From Seohaeicola_A nanhaiensis (GTDB lineage: Bacteria; Pseudomonadota; Alphaproteobacteria; Rhodobacterales; Rhodobacteraceae), in contig NZ_JBHSGI010000024.1 in NCBI RefSeq assembly GCF_042654245.1, positions 248,001 through 312,000 on the forward strand: a DNA stretch of 64,000 bases. Direction: 5' to 3'. The notes under the pieces are model-generated. The model ran no database searches, was not told the origin of the DNA, and saw only the letters and a program-made list of their open reading frames with translations. Positions 41,598 to 49,872 of the stretch are shown in pieces (position 1 is the stretch's first letter; every line of letters begins with the position of its first letter). The position numbers and the translations under genes are program-made.

Positions 41598-41656
41598 AAC
41601 ATAGATTATATGTATGTTGACGGAATGCATGATACAACATACCTGTAATCTATGTT
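41598..41656. repeat. 59-bp near-perfect inverted repeat upstream of an RHH-like gene
   Basis: Two 22-nt arms (41598-41619 and 41635-41656) match at 20 of 22 positions and flank a 15-nt loop. The arms begin AACATAGATTA and end TAATCTATGTT. As RNA one mismatch becomes a G-U pair, leaving one unpaired position. It is strongly AT-rich against its GC-rich surroundings and ends 18 nt before the next start codon. It could be an operator, an RNA hairpin controlling translation, or a remnant of a mobile element. Confidence 0.75.
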
Positions 41657-41673
41657 GAGGCCAGGAGACTGCC

Positions 41674-42318
41674 ATGAACGACGATATTCAAACTCTTGAG
41701 AAGAAAAAGAAACGCGCCGGCAAGCGTGCGGCGGCTGGAAAGGCGCGCAGGGGTCCGAAGGGTGAAGCGGGCGCCGCACAGCCAACCCTCGCGGAAAAGC
41801 GTCTTGCCAAGCGCAAGCGGCAGGCCGAAACGAATACGGTCACCTTCCTGCTGGAAACCGAAGTGCGCAAGGTCATGACCCAGGCCGCCAAGATCGCCGG
41901 GATGGACCTGGCTCCCTTCCTCCAGAAGCTGGCCGAGACTTTTGTGATCGAACAGGCCCCCGCCGGAGATCCTCTCGCCAAGCGCCTTGCCGCCAAGCGC
42001 GCGGTGCTGGACCGTGTCGTCGAGCTCGCTCGCGAAATTGACGCGGCGGGAGGCTTTGACGAGCACTTCATCCTGTCCGTGATGAAGCGCGCCGCGACCG
42101 ACGCCATATTCCAGGCGCACTACGATGACGCCGTGGATGCCGGCACGGCCGATCAGCGTGCCCTCGCCCGCGCCAAGGCGCCAATCAACCAGCAGATGGG
42201 CCGCCTCATCAAGGGCGTCGCAGGCGCAAAGAGCAAACGCGACGAGAATGGTAAAATTCAGCGCGCCCAAGTGTCGGGCGAGGTGATTTCAACCTACACG
42301 TTGCTGCAACGCGCCTAA
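41674..42318 (+). CDS. Unknown basic protein with ribbon-helix-helix-like segment
   Basis: A 214-residue protein of no recognised family. The first 50 residues are very rich in Lys/Arg/Ala. The following stretch TVTFLLETEVRKVMTQAAKI plus AGMDLAPFLQKLAETFV has the strand-helix-helix pattern of ribbon-helix-helix DNA-binding domains. The rest is helical. GGAG at 41664 supports the ATG. The large inverted repeat directly upstream makes self-regulation, or a plasmid-type DNA-processing role, plausible. It is flanked by an AT-rich leader and a hairpin downstream, so it may be an acquired single-gene unit. Confidence 0.7.
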   Translation: MNDDIQTLEKKKKRAGKRAAAGKARRGPKGEAGAAQPTLAEKRLAKRKRQAETNTVTFLLETEVRKVMTQAAKIAGMDLAPFLQKLAETFVIEQAPAGDPLAKRLAAKRAVLDRVVELAREIDAAGGFDEHFILSVMKRAATDAIFQAHYDDAVDAGTADQRALARAKAPINQQMGRLIKGVAGAKSKRDENGKIQRAQVSGEVISTYTLLQRA

Positions 42319-42343
42319 GTCATGTAATACCGACTGTCGCTCC

Positions 42344-42370
42344 GAAGGCCGCTCTCCGAGAGCGGCCTTC
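42344..42370 (+). terminator. Hairpin terminator candidate, without a clear T-tract
   Basis: A perfect 12-bp stem (GAAGGCCGCTCT / AGAGCGGCCTTC) with a 3-nt loop begins 26 nt after the stop codon of the RHH-like gene. No T-run follows, so termination would be atypical. It may also serve the convergent glycosyltransferase-like gene. Confidence 0.55.
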
Positions 42371-42395
42371 TCCGTTCAAGAACGGAAGTCCGGCG

Positions 42396-43400
42396 TCACC
42401 GGATCCAAAGCCCCGCTTCCTTGATGCGATTGCGGATCGCCTTTTCTTGTGTTGGCAGGTTGTCGCGGTCGAACATGGCCCGCACCCTGTGCCCCTTTCG
42501 TTGATAGACTGTGCGCTTGATCGCCTCGTAATTCTTCAGGATTTTCTTGATCTTGTTTGGTGCGGCAACCTCTTCCAGCGCCGCGACCACATAGTCGCTC
42601 TCGCGGGCGTAGAGCAGGGGAAAATGGCGGTAATGGCAGCTGATTGCGCCATCAAGCAAACCCCGCGGCAGCACGTCGCGCGCCCCGCCAAGCGCGTGAA
42701 TCACCAGCGGAAGCGTGATCTGGTCCAGCCAGGGGGCAAAACTCTGCCCGGTCAGTTCGACGGGTGGCGTGTCGCGGATGGTCTGGGCATAGTCCAGAAA
42801 CGCGGCGCCAAACACACGCGGGCAGGGACCATAGAACCACCCTGCGTTGAAATAGAGATAGCGCCGCCAATGGTTTGCGGGTTGAGACAGATCGAGGCTC
42901 GAGTCGAAGTCCAGTCCGAAAAGATCGTACAGCGAACGCCAGATCTGTGCGATACCGGGTCCATAGAGTGTCGGCACCGGCCAGGTTCCCTCCACCCGGC
43001 CCGAGGCAGAGGGCCGAGCAAAGTCGAAGGGCACGCCCCCCAGGTCGCCGGTGATCAACGTATCGCTGTCGAAAAACACGAAAGGCTCGCCCTTGGGCAT
43101 CGCCAGCAACGCTTCGATCTTGTTGCCGTGCGGATAGCTGCCGCCAAACACCCGGTTCTGAAATGGCAGGATCTCGGCGCCAAGTGCATCTAGCGCGGCC
43201 AGCAGGTCCAAGTTGCGGATCGAGGGGTCATATCCCCAGTTTGCTCCGGGTTGCGGCACGGCCACGAACAAACGTCCGGGGAAATCGGGCGCAAACTTCC
43301 GCAAAGATGCAGCGAACAAAAGACATTCGTATTGCAGACGCCCGGCTTGGCCGACGATCATCACATTGAACGATTGGCGCGCGCCCGGATTGTTTGACAT
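42396..43400 (-). CDS. GT-A-type glycosyltransferase-like protein
   Basis: A 334-residue soluble protein. The DxD-like motif FVFFDSDTLITGD near residue 110, and the preceding FGGSYPHGNKIEALLAMP, resemble the nucleotide-sugar and metal site of GT8-like glycosyltransferases. A conserved NAGWFYGPCP segment lies near residue 190. No signal peptide is seen. The start at 43400 is chosen because a longer frame contains unconserved Gln/Arg-rich sequence. Its acceptor is unknown and no polysaccharide genes are nearby. Confidence 0.65.
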   Translation of the reverse strand: MSNNPGARQSFNVMIVGQAGRLQYECLLFAASLRKFAPDFPGRLFVAVPQPGANWGYDPSIRNLDLLAALDALGAEILPFQNRVFGGSYPHGNKIEALLAMPKGEPFVFFDSDTLITGDLGGVPFDFARPSASGRVEGTWPVPTLYGPGIAQIWRSLYDLFGLDFDSSLDLSQPANHWRRYLYFNAGWFYGPCPRVFGAAFLDYAQTIRDTPPVELTGQSFAPWLDQITLPLVIHALGGARDVLPRGLLDGAISCHYRHFPLLYARESDYVVAALEEVAAPNKIKKILKNYEAIKRTVYQRKGHRVRAMFDRDNLPTQEKAIRNRIKEAGLWIR

Positions 43401-43538
43401 ACTGCTCCCGGTCGCCGATTTCTGCTGCGACGGCTGCTTTTTGCGGGCAGTATAGAGGCGTTGGCCTTGGCCCAAAACCCTGCAATTGCGCAGGTCCCGA
43501 TTTCGCCCGGACTGCGGGAACTGGTGGAGGAGATTTTT

Positions 43539-44342
43539 ATGCTCGAGATTTTCCTGTTGATGCTGGCGACATCGGTGCATCAGGCAGCCGAGATGGATGC
43601 GGCTCTATCGATGCCGGCCGAGACCCCGTCAATCACCGCCTTGGAAACACCAACGGCGACCGCGCCGGACGCCGCCCAGATGGCTGAGGAAGAGACGCCA
43701 CCCGAGGCAGCCGAGCCGACGCCACCGCAACAGACCTCGGCGCTGAACCTGCCCGTCTTCCCGCCCGCGGCTTCCACCGCCCCTGCGCAACCTGCGCCGG
43801 TGGCCACCGCCCCGCAACCCGCGCCACAGACGGCCGCGCCGGTGATCTTCGCGCCTCAACCTGCCCCCCAACCGGTGCCTCAGCCGACGCCGAATCCGCA
43901 GGAGCAAACTTCAGCCCAATTGGCCTTTCTCGCGCCAAAGGCGCAAACCGTCACGCCGGGACTCGTGGCCGAGCCTCAGGTGCCGACCGGGCGCTTTCTC
44001 ACCGCACTCGAGGTGCGGCCGATCCTGAACGCCACCAAATCGAACTGGATCGCAGTCCGCGAATATGGCGGAAAGGACCTGCTTTATGTCACGCACCTCT
44101 GGTCCTGGCGCTGCGGATTGCTTGAACTGCGGGTGGGCCTGAATGGCGCACCGGCCGAGCCCTGGCCTCTGCCGCAGTGCCATCTCGACAAACCACAGGC
44201 TGCGGCAATTCTCGAAGGAGACGGCAACCCCTACCGGGAATTCCCCCTGCGCACGGTTCAGCTGATAGAGGTGATGGTCACTTACGACGACCTGACCACC
44301 GACAAGGTCCGCTTCAATCGCGCGGGCGTGGTCATTCCCTGA
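43539..44342 (+). CDS. Proline/alanine-rich protein of unknown function, possibly secreted
   Basis: A 267-residue protein. A short N-terminal hydrophobic stretch (LEIFLLMLATSV) is followed by about 125 residues dominated by Pro, Ala, Thr and Gln. The C-terminal 110 residues form a small ordered domain containing WIAVREYGGKDLLYVTHLWS and two Cys residues. GGAGGA at 43526-43531 is 7 nt before the ATG at 43539, which is preferred to a TTG at 43461. The linker-plus-domain layout fits an envelope protein; the function is not recognised. Confidence 0.72.
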   Translation: MLEIFLLMLATSVHQAAEMDAALSMPAETPSITALETPTATAPDAAQMAEEETPPEAAEPTPPQQTSALNLPVFPPAASTAPAQPAPVATAPQPAPQTAAPVIFAPQPAPQPVPQPTPNPQEQTSAQLAFLAPKAQTVTPGLVAEPQVPTGRFLTALEVRPILNATKSNWIAVREYGGKDLLYVTHLWSWRCGLLELRVGLNGAPAEPWPLPQCHLDKPQAAAILEGDGNPYREFPLRTVQLIEVMVTYDDLTTDKVRFNRAGVVIP

Positions 44343-44365
44343 CCCTCGGAGAACGCCCCCGCGCA

Positions 44366-45064
44366 TCAGCCGATAACCTGTGGTCCTGCGGCATAGCCAT
44401 GCTGTTCCGTCCAAAGCTGGCGCAAAGTCCTCTGCTGCTCGGGAAAGAACTCCTCCAGCAGATCGCAGCCCCACAGACGATCGACCCGGAAGTGCCTGAA
44501 ATCGTGGCGAAGCTCGCACCAGGCCGCAAGCATGACGCATTCGAGATGGTAGATCACCGCCACCGGACGAACAACGCGCACAGACTCCTCCTCATCGGCA
44601 TCGCGGTAGGTCAAGCGCAGCTTGCGTGCCTGCCGTACCGCGTCGCGCAGCACTGACTTGGACACACAGCCAAGCGCCGGATCGTCCAGTGGCGCACCCC
44701 AGGGCGCGACCTGCAGCCAGTCCGCCTCGGGGCTGAGCGCCTCGATCTTCGCGCGAATCCGCTCCGCCGCTTTCTGAAGCGCCCCATCCCCGGTCCGTGC
44801 CAGCATCGCCAGTCCGACCCTCAGCGCCTCGATTTCTTCCGGGTCGAAATTCAGAGGCGGCAGGTCATAGCCGCGCCGCATGACATACCCGACACCAGCC
44901 TCTCCTTCGATCGGGGTCCGCATGCCCTGCAGCGCCGCGATATCACGATATATGGTGCGCTCAGACACTTCCAGGCGCTCGGCCAGGGCGCGCGCGGTCA
45001 GCGGTCGCGCGGCAGAGCGCAGGACTTGGATGATTTCGAACAGGCGCGACGACTTCCGCATCAT
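44366..45064 (-). CDS. WYL-domain transcriptional regulator, YafY family
   Basis: A 232-residue regulator. The N-terminal HTH_11 winged helix (RPLTARALAERLEVSERTIY) is followed by a WYL ligand-binding domain (VRVVRPVAVIYHLECVMLAA). Proteins of this type repress a divergent gene and themselves. A perfect inverted repeat (TCCTGACA-N6-TGTCAGGA) lies 34 nt upstream of its start and is the likely operator. The expected divergent target appears reduced to a short ORF. Confidence 0.88.
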   Translation of the reverse strand: MMRKSSRLFEIIQVLRSAARPLTARALAERLEVSERTIYRDIAALQGMRTPIEGEAGVGYVMRRGYDLPPLNFDPEEIEALRVGLAMLARTGDGALQKAAERIRAKIEALSPEADWLQVAPWGAPLDDPALGCVSKSVLRDAVRQARKLRLTYRDADEEESVRVVRPVAVIYHLECVMLAAWCELRHDFRHFRVDRLWGCDLLEEFFPEQQRTLRQLWTEQHGYAAGPQVIG

Positions 45065-45098
45065 GATCTCCTCGGGTTGCCGTCACCCTAACATCCCC

Positions 45099-45120
45099 TC
45101 CTGACACCCCACTGTCAGGA
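45099..45120. promoter_or_regulatory. Candidate operator for the WYL regulator
   Basis: A perfect 8-bp inverted repeat, TCCTGACA and TGTCAGGA separated by 6 nt, lies between the divergent WYL gene and the short ORF at 45162. Its position fits autoregulation. Confidence 0.6.
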
Positions 45121-45161
45121 TCGGTGCTGTCCAGTCGCCTGGAAAGCGAAGGAGGCCCCAC

Positions 45162-45389
45162 ATGTCATGGTATGATTCCGCAACACTGATGGCCCTGCGG
45201 CTCGGACCCTGGGCCGAGCCGCGACGCCGGAAGTCATGGGAAACCGAGCGCGACGCCCTCAGTTCTGCTTCAGCCGAAACCGCTGAATCTTCCCCGTCTG
45301 CGTCTTCGGCAGCGAATCGACGAATTTCACCGAACGGGGATACTTGTAAGGGGCAATGCGCGCCTTCACAAAGTCCTGCAAGGCCTTGA
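45162..45389 (+). CDS. Short ORF with a strong ribosome site, possibly a truncated gene
   Basis: A 75-codon frame opened by an ideal ribosome site (AAGGAGG at 45149-45155) and ATG, divergent from the WYL regulator and behind its presumed operator. Only the first 30 codons or so (MSWYDSATLMALRLGPW and the Arg-rich segment after it) are free of overlap. From 45259 it runs antisense through the end of the CoA ligase gene. This looks like the start of a WYL target gene cut off by the catabolic operon, although a genuine small protein is possible. Confidence 0.35.
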   Translation: MSWYDSATLMALRLGPWAEPRRRKSWETERDALSSASAETAESSPSASSAANRRISPNGDTCKGQCAPSQSPARP

Positions 45390-46872
45390 TATCGCCTGTG
45401 ACACCCGGTTTCAGCACGACATGCGCCTGCACGATCTGCCCCCGATCCTCGTCTGGCACCCCGATCACGGCGCATTCCGCCACATCCGGATGGGCCAGCA
45501 AGGCGGCCTCGACCTCCGGACCGGCGATATTGTAGCCGGCCGAGATGATCATGTCGTCGGACCGCGCCGCGAAATGCAGATAGCCGTCGGCATCCATGAC
45601 AAAGCTGTCGCCGGTCAGGTTCCAGCCATTCTGCACATAGTCGGCCTGCCGACGGTCGTTCAAATAACGGCAGCCGGTCGGCCCTTGGACAGCCAGCCTC
45701 CCCACCTCGCCACGGGGCAGCTCTTGCCCGTCCTCGCCGACGATCTTCGCGCGATATCCTTTTACCGGCCTGCCCGTGCAGGCGGGGCGATGGTCGTCGA
45801 AGCGGTTGGTGATGAAGATATGCAGCATCTCGGTCGAACCGATGCCGTCCAGCATCGGCTTGCCTGTCTTGGCCATCCAGTCGTCATAGACCGGCGCCGG
45901 CAGCGTTTCGCCCGCCGAAACTGCCGCACGGAGCGAGGACAGATCCGCTCCCTGGTCCATCGCGGCCAGCATCACCCGATAGGCGGTCGGCGCGGTAAAG
46001 CACACGGTCGCCCGATATTTCTGGATGATCTCGATCATGTTCGGCGGTGAGGCGCTTTCCAGCAGCACCGCGCAAGCACCAAAGCGCAGCGGGAAGACCG
46101 CCAGCCCGCCCAGGCCGAAAGTGAAGGCCAGAGGGGGCGAGCCGACGAAGATGTCCTCCGGCGTGACGTTCAGCACCTCCTTCGCATAGCCGTCCGCGAT
46201 GATCAGGATGTCGCGGTGAAAGTGCATCGTCGCCTTGGGCTCGCCCGTGGTGCCGCTGGTGAACCCCAGCAGCGCCACGTCGTCGCGCCCCGTCTTCACG
46301 GCCTCGAACCGCACCGGCTTGTCCAGCGCGGCGCGGTCCAGTTCCGCATCATGGTTCGCAGTGCCGTCAAAACCAACAACGGTCTTCAAGGTGCTGGAAT
46401 CCTTGGCACATGTGACCATATCCTCCATGAGCCGAGTATCGCAGAGCGCGTGCGTGATACCCGCCTTGTCGACGATCTTGGCCAGTTCCCCGGCCCTCAA
46501 CATCGGCATCGTGTTCACCACCACCGCCCCCGCCTTTGTCGCGGCAAGCCAGCAGGCCACCATTGCCGGGTTGTTGGCGCTGCGGATCAGCACCCGGTTG
46601 CCGGGCTTCACGCCGTAGTTCTCCACCAGCGCGCGCGCCAGCCGGTTGGTCCAGTCAGCCAACTCCTTGTAGCTGCGCCGCCGCCCGTTTCCGATCAGCG
46701 CGGTGTGGTCGCCAAAGCCCTGTTCGACCATCCGGTCAGTCAGTTCGACCCCGACGTTGATCCAGTCGGGATAGGAATGTGCGCCAGGCGTGATCTCCGG
46801 CCAGTCGGACGCGGGCGGCAGGTTGTCGCGCGTGAAGGTGTCGGTGTGACCCGAAGGCCCCAGGGGTGTCAT
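45259..46872 (-). CDS. 2-Aminobenzoate-CoA ligase (benzoate-CoA ligase family)
   Basis: A 537-residue adenylate-forming enzyme. The P-loop-like motif is LLGFTSGTTGEPKATMHFHR near residue 200, GSTEMLH lies near 340, WNLTGDSF near 410, and the C-terminal Lys is in KTQTGKIQRF. It closely resembles benzoate/2-aminobenzoate-CoA ligases, which use ATP and CoA to activate aromatic acids. The start overlaps the upstream cupin stop by 4 nt. It is the last gene of the seven-gene operon. Salicylate is an alternative substrate. Confidence 0.85.
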   Translation of the reverse strand: MTPLGPSGHTDTFTRDNLPPASDWPEITPGAHSYPDWINVGVELTDRMVEQGFGDHTALIGNGRRRSYKELADWTNRLARALVENYGVKPGNRVLIRSANNPAMVACWLAATKAGAVVVNTMPMLRAGELAKIVDKAGITHALCDTRLMEDMVTCAKDSSTLKTVVGFDGTANHDAELDRAALDKPVRFEAVKTGRDDVALLGFTSGTTGEPKATMHFHRDILIIADGYAKEVLNVTPEDIFVGSPPLAFTFGLGGLAVFPLRFGACAVLLESASPPNMIEIIQKYRATVCFTAPTAYRVMLAAMDQGADLSSLRAAVSAGETLPAPVYDDWMAKTGKPMLDGIGSTEMLHIFITNRFDDHRPACTGRPVKGYRAKIVGEDGQELPRGEVGRLAVQGPTGCRYLNDRRQADYVQNGWNLTGDSFVMDADGYLHFAARSDDMIISAGYNIAGPEVEAALLAHPDVAECAVIGVPDEDRGQIVQAHVVLKPGVTGDIKALQDFVKARIAPYKYPRSVKFVDSLPKTQTGKIQRFRLKQN

Positions 46873-47318
46873 GCATTCGCCTCTTCAGGCAGGAAGTCGA
46901 CTTCGTGTTGCGCCGACAGTTCAACGATCCGTCCGATGTCGGTCTGGTCGTGCAGCGCCGCGAAGAGATCGCGCAGCTGCCCCATGGGCGAGACCCAGAA
47001 GAGCGCGCGGCACGGCTTGTCGGACTTGTTGAAATAGCCGTGGGGAATGCCGCGCGGCATCCGCACCAGATCGCCTGCACGCGCCTTGGTCCAGACGCCG
47101 TCCAGCTTCAGGTCCAGTTCCCCCTCTTGCACCAGGATGAATTCGTCCTGTGTCGGGTGGATGTGCACGGGCACGAACTGTCCCGGCTCGGAATTGGTCT
47201 CGAAGGCGAAAGTCGTCTCGCAGACGGCCTTCGGATAATAGGTCTGACCAAGGATGTTCCACACGACCCCGTCATAGCCAGAGCCGTTTTCGGTGATGCC
47301 TTTCTCGAGATCTTTCAT
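46869..47318 (-). CDS. Small cupin protein of the 2-aminobenzoate cluster
   Basis: A 149-residue single-cupin protein. Metal-ligand positions are visible: H-x-H in VPVHIHPTQDEFILVQEGEL, the Glu of the same motif, and a late His in GIPHGYFN. It may be a metal-dependent dioxygenase or isomerase acting on a ring-derived intermediate; its exact role is unknown. It is translationally coupled to the ligase gene and has AGAGGAAG as ribosome site. Confidence 0.8.
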   Translation of the reverse strand: MKDLEKGITENGSGYDGVVWNILGQTYYPKAVCETTFAFETNSEPGQFVPVHIHPTQDEFILVQEGELDLKLDGVWTKARAGDLVRMPRGIPHGYFNKSDKPCRALFWVSPMGQLRDLFAALHDQTDIGRIVELSAQHEVDFLPEEANA

Positions 47319-47409
47319 GACACTTCCTCTTGTTGGATTTCAGTCTCCCGTTGTCTCGGGATTGGTCTTTTTTCCTATCTGCCGCAGGCCCCCGGTGGGA
47401 CGGCCTGTG

Positions 47410-48540
47410 TCAGCTTCCCATCGCAGTTCGGGCGATCACCACCTTCTGCACGTCGCTTGCGCCTTCGTAGATTCTCAGGGCGCGGATCTCCCGGTAAAGG
47501 CTTTCCACCACGCTGCCCCTGCGCACGCCGTCACCGCCATGCAGTTGCACTGCCGCGTCTATGATCTGTTGCGCCGTCTCGGTCGCATGGAGCTTCGCCA
47601 TCGCTGCCTCGCGCGTCACCCGCGCCGCGCCCATGTCCTTGGTCCAGGCCGCGCGATAGACCAGCAGGGCCGAGGCATCGACTCCCAGAGCCATGTCCGC
47701 GATATGGCCCTGCACCATCTGAAGATCGAACAGGGGCGCACCAAAAAGCTCTCGATTCTGAACCCTTGCAAGGCTCTCCTCGAGCGCGCGCCGCGCAAAG
47801 CCAAGCGCTGCCGCGCCGACGGTCGAGCGGAAAACGTCCAGCACAGACATCGCGACGCGAAAGCCGCCGCCCGCCGGCCCGATCAGCGCCGACCCGGGAA
47901 GGCGCATGTCGGTGAACGTGAGGCGTGCCAGCGGATGCGGAGCGATCACCTCGATGCGTTCGGCGATCTCCAGCCCGGGTGTGTCGGCCGGCACCAGAAA
48001 GGCCGAGATCCCCTTCGCCCCCGGCGCTTCCCCGGTGCGCGCGAACAGCACATAAAGATCGGCGATTCCCCCGTTGGAAATCCAGGTTTTTTCGCCGTTT
48101 ATCACAAAGTCGTTGCCGTCTTTCTCTGCGGTCGTGGTCATATTCGCCACGTCCGACCCGCTGGCCGGCTCGCTCAGCGCAAAGGCCGAAATCGCCGCGC
48201 CTGAACGCGTCCTTTCCAGCCATGTTCGCTGCTCATCCGTTCCAAACAGCGACACCGCCCCCATCCCGAGCCCCTGCATGGCAAAGGCGAAATCGGCCAG
48301 CCCGTCATGGCGCGCCAGTGTCTCGCGGATCAGGCAGAGCGAGCGGACGTCCAGCGTCTCGCCACCCGAGTGCTTGAGAAAGCCGGCTGCCCCCAAGTCG
48401 TGCACCAGCCCCCGGCAGGCGGCATCGACGTCGCCGTGATCGACGGGCAGGTTGGCCTTGCACCACTCCTCGAGCGCCGCTGCCAATGCGCGGTGACGAT
48501 CCTCGAAGAAGGGCCACTCCAGAAAGCTCCGGTCCGCCAT
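47410..48540 (-). CDS. Acyl-CoA dehydrogenase
   Basis: A 376-residue FAD-dependent acyl-CoA dehydrogenase. The family motifs AFALSEPASGSDVANM and KTWISNGG cover the flavin and substrate contacts, and the catalytic Glu is in RIYEGASDVQ. In this operon it would oxidise the alicyclic or opened CoA ester made after ring reduction. The start at 48540 fits the family. It is separated by 73 nt from the upstream hydratase gene by a copy of the intergenic repeat. Confidence 0.9.
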   Translation of the reverse strand: MADRSFLEWPFFEDRHRALAAALEEWCKANLPVDHGDVDAACRGLVHDLGAAGFLKHSGGETLDVRSLCLIRETLARHDGLADFAFAMQGLGMGAVSLFGTDEQRTWLERTRSGAAISAFALSEPASGSDVANMTTTAEKDGNDFVINGEKTWISNGGIADLYVLFARTGEAPGAKGISAFLVPADTPGLEIAERIEVIAPHPLARLTFTDMRLPGSALIGPAGGGFRVAMSVLDVFRSTVGAAALGFARRALEESLARVQNRELFGAPLFDLQMVQGHIADMALGVDASALLVYRAAWTKDMGAARVTREAAMAKLHATETAQQIIDAAVQLHGGDGVRRGSVVESLYREIRALRIYEGASDVQKVVIARTAMGS

Positions 48541-48556
48541 CCCAGCAATTCCCTCT

Positions 48557-48600
48557 GCTTCTTCTCTTTCCAAATACTCCAAGGCCACCGCGCCGCCGGC
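48557..48600 (-). repeat. Intergenic repeat, copy 3
   Basis: On the minus strand the element GGAGTATTTGGAAAGAGAAG and AAGC (48580-48557) lies beside a GC-rich palindromic hairpin (CGCCGCCGG region, about 48590-48607). It matches copies at 18.6 and 31.5 kb and lies between the enoyl-CoA hydratase and acyl-CoA dehydrogenase genes. Confidence 0.55.
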
Positions 48601-48613
48601 GCGCCGGCAGGGG

Positions 48614-49426
48614 TCAGTCCCCGGCGAACACCGGCTTTTCCTTCGCGACGAAGGCGTGGTAGGCGCGCTCGAAATCCTTGGTCTGCATGCAGATCGCCTG
48701 CGCCTGCGCCTCGGACTCGATCGCCTGATCCAGCGACATGTTCCATTCCTGGTTCAGCTGGGTCTTGGTGATCCCATTGGCAAAGGTCGGACCGGCGGCG
48801 ATACGGCCGGCCAGCTTCATCGCCTCGGCCTCCAGCGACTCCGCCGGATGCAGGGCGTTCCAGTAGCCCCAGGCGAGCCCTTCCTCTGCACCCATCGCGC
48901 GCCCGGTATAGAGGAGTTCGGCCGCGCGCCCCTGACCGATGATACGGGGCAGCATCGCGCAAGCGCCCATGTCGGCGCCGGCAAGGCCCACACGGTTGAA
49001 CAGGAAGGCGCATTTCGCCTCGGGCGTGGCAAGCCGAAGGTCCGAGGCCATGGTGATGATCGCCCCAGCTCCGGCCGCGATGCCATCGACGGCCGCGATC
49101 ACCGGTTTGGTGCAGTGCAGCATCGCCTTGACCAGATCGCCGGTCATGCGTGTGAAGGCCAGCAGATCCTTCATCTCCATCGCCACCAGCGGGCCGATGA
49201 TGTCATGCACATCCCCGCCCGAGCAGAAGTTCCCGCCGTTCGAGGCGAAGACAACGGCGTGAATGTCGCTGGCATAGGGCAGCGCCCGGAACGTATCGCG
49301 CAGTTCGGCATAGCTGTCGAAGGTCAACGGGTTCTTGCGGTCCGGCCGGTTCAGGCGGATCGTGGCTACGCCATCGGCCGCCTGCCACTGGAAATGTTTC
49401 GGGGCAAAGCCAGCCATATCGGTCAT
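48614..49426 (-). CDS. Enoyl-CoA hydratase/isomerase family protein
   Basis: A 270-residue crotonase-fold protein. The oxyanion-hole segments are SNGGNFCSGGDVHDI near residue 65 and VDGIAAGAGAIITMASDLRL near residue 115. In the anthranilate-CoA pathway it would hydrate an unsaturated CoA thioester during beta-oxidation-like ring opening. Its start overlaps the MarR stop by 4 nt. Confidence 0.88.
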   Translation of the reverse strand: MTDMAGFAPKHFQWQAADGVATIRLNRPDRKNPLTFDSYAELRDTFRALPYASDIHAVVFASNGGNFCSGGDVHDIIGPLVAMEMKDLLAFTRMTGDLVKAMLHCTKPVIAAVDGIAAGAGAIITMASDLRLATPEAKCAFLFNRVGLAGADMGACAMLPRIIGQGRAAELLYTGRAMGAEEGLAWGYWNALHPAESLEAEAMKLAGRIAAGPTFANGITKTQLNQEWNMSLDQAIESEAQAQAICMQTKDFERAYHAFVAKEKPVFAGD

Positions 49427-49872
49427 GCGGGGTGGTCTCCTATGCGGTCGAGTAGCGTGATGAGCGTATCCAGTTCGCCCGCCGAGAACGGGGCGAGCAA
49501 GTCGTTGACCCAGGTTTCGTGATCGGCGGCCATCGCGGCAAAGCGCTCTATGCCGGCCGGAGTAAGCCGCACCAGCATGGCGCGGCGGTCGCCATCGACC
49601 TGGGAGCGTTCGATCAGCCCTTCGCTTGCCAGCCGTTCGACGATGCCGGTGACATTGCCGTTGCTGACCTTCAGCCGCGCCGACAGGTCGCTCATCCGCA
49701 ACCCGTCACGGTGGCGATCCAGGGCCGACAGCACGTCAAAGCGGGGCAGGGTGCTGTCATGCGTCTCGCGCAGGCGCTCGCGCAGATGCGCTTCGATCCC
49801 CCGATGGGCCGACAGCATCCGCAGCCACAGCCGCAGCCGTTGCTTCGACGGGGGGCGCACCGTATCGCTCAT
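49423..49872 (-). CDS. MarR-family regulator within the 2-aminobenzoate operon
   Basis: A 149-residue winged-helix regulator with the MarR recognition region LRMSDLSARLKVSNGNVTGI and wing ERSQVDGDRRAMLVRLT. The ATG at 49872 overlaps the upstream SDR stop by 4 nt (ATGA), so it is preferred over a longer frame. MarR proteins inside such operons commonly sense the aroyl-CoA substrate. It is the leading candidate to bind the 33-nt box upstream of the first gene of this operon and its copy at 5.5 kb. Confidence 0.88.
   Translation of the reverse strand: MSDTVRPPSKQRLRLWLRMLSAHRGIEAHLRERLRETHDSTLPRFDVLSALDRHRDGLRMSDLSARLKVSNGNVTGIVERLASEGLIERSQVDGDRRAMLVRLTPAGIERFAAMAADHETWVNDLLAPFSAGELDTLITLLDRIGDHPA

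Noticed and set aside
44366..45064. Defence system around the WYL regulator
   Set aside because: WYL proteins can mark defence loci, but no nuclease, helicase or toxin genes adjoin; the neighbours are catabolic or unknown envelope genes.
45083..45475. A 130-codon minus-strand frame between the WYL gene and CoA ligase
   Set aside because: It overlaps the ligase C-terminus in another frame, is Arg/Ala-rich, and has no ribosome site.
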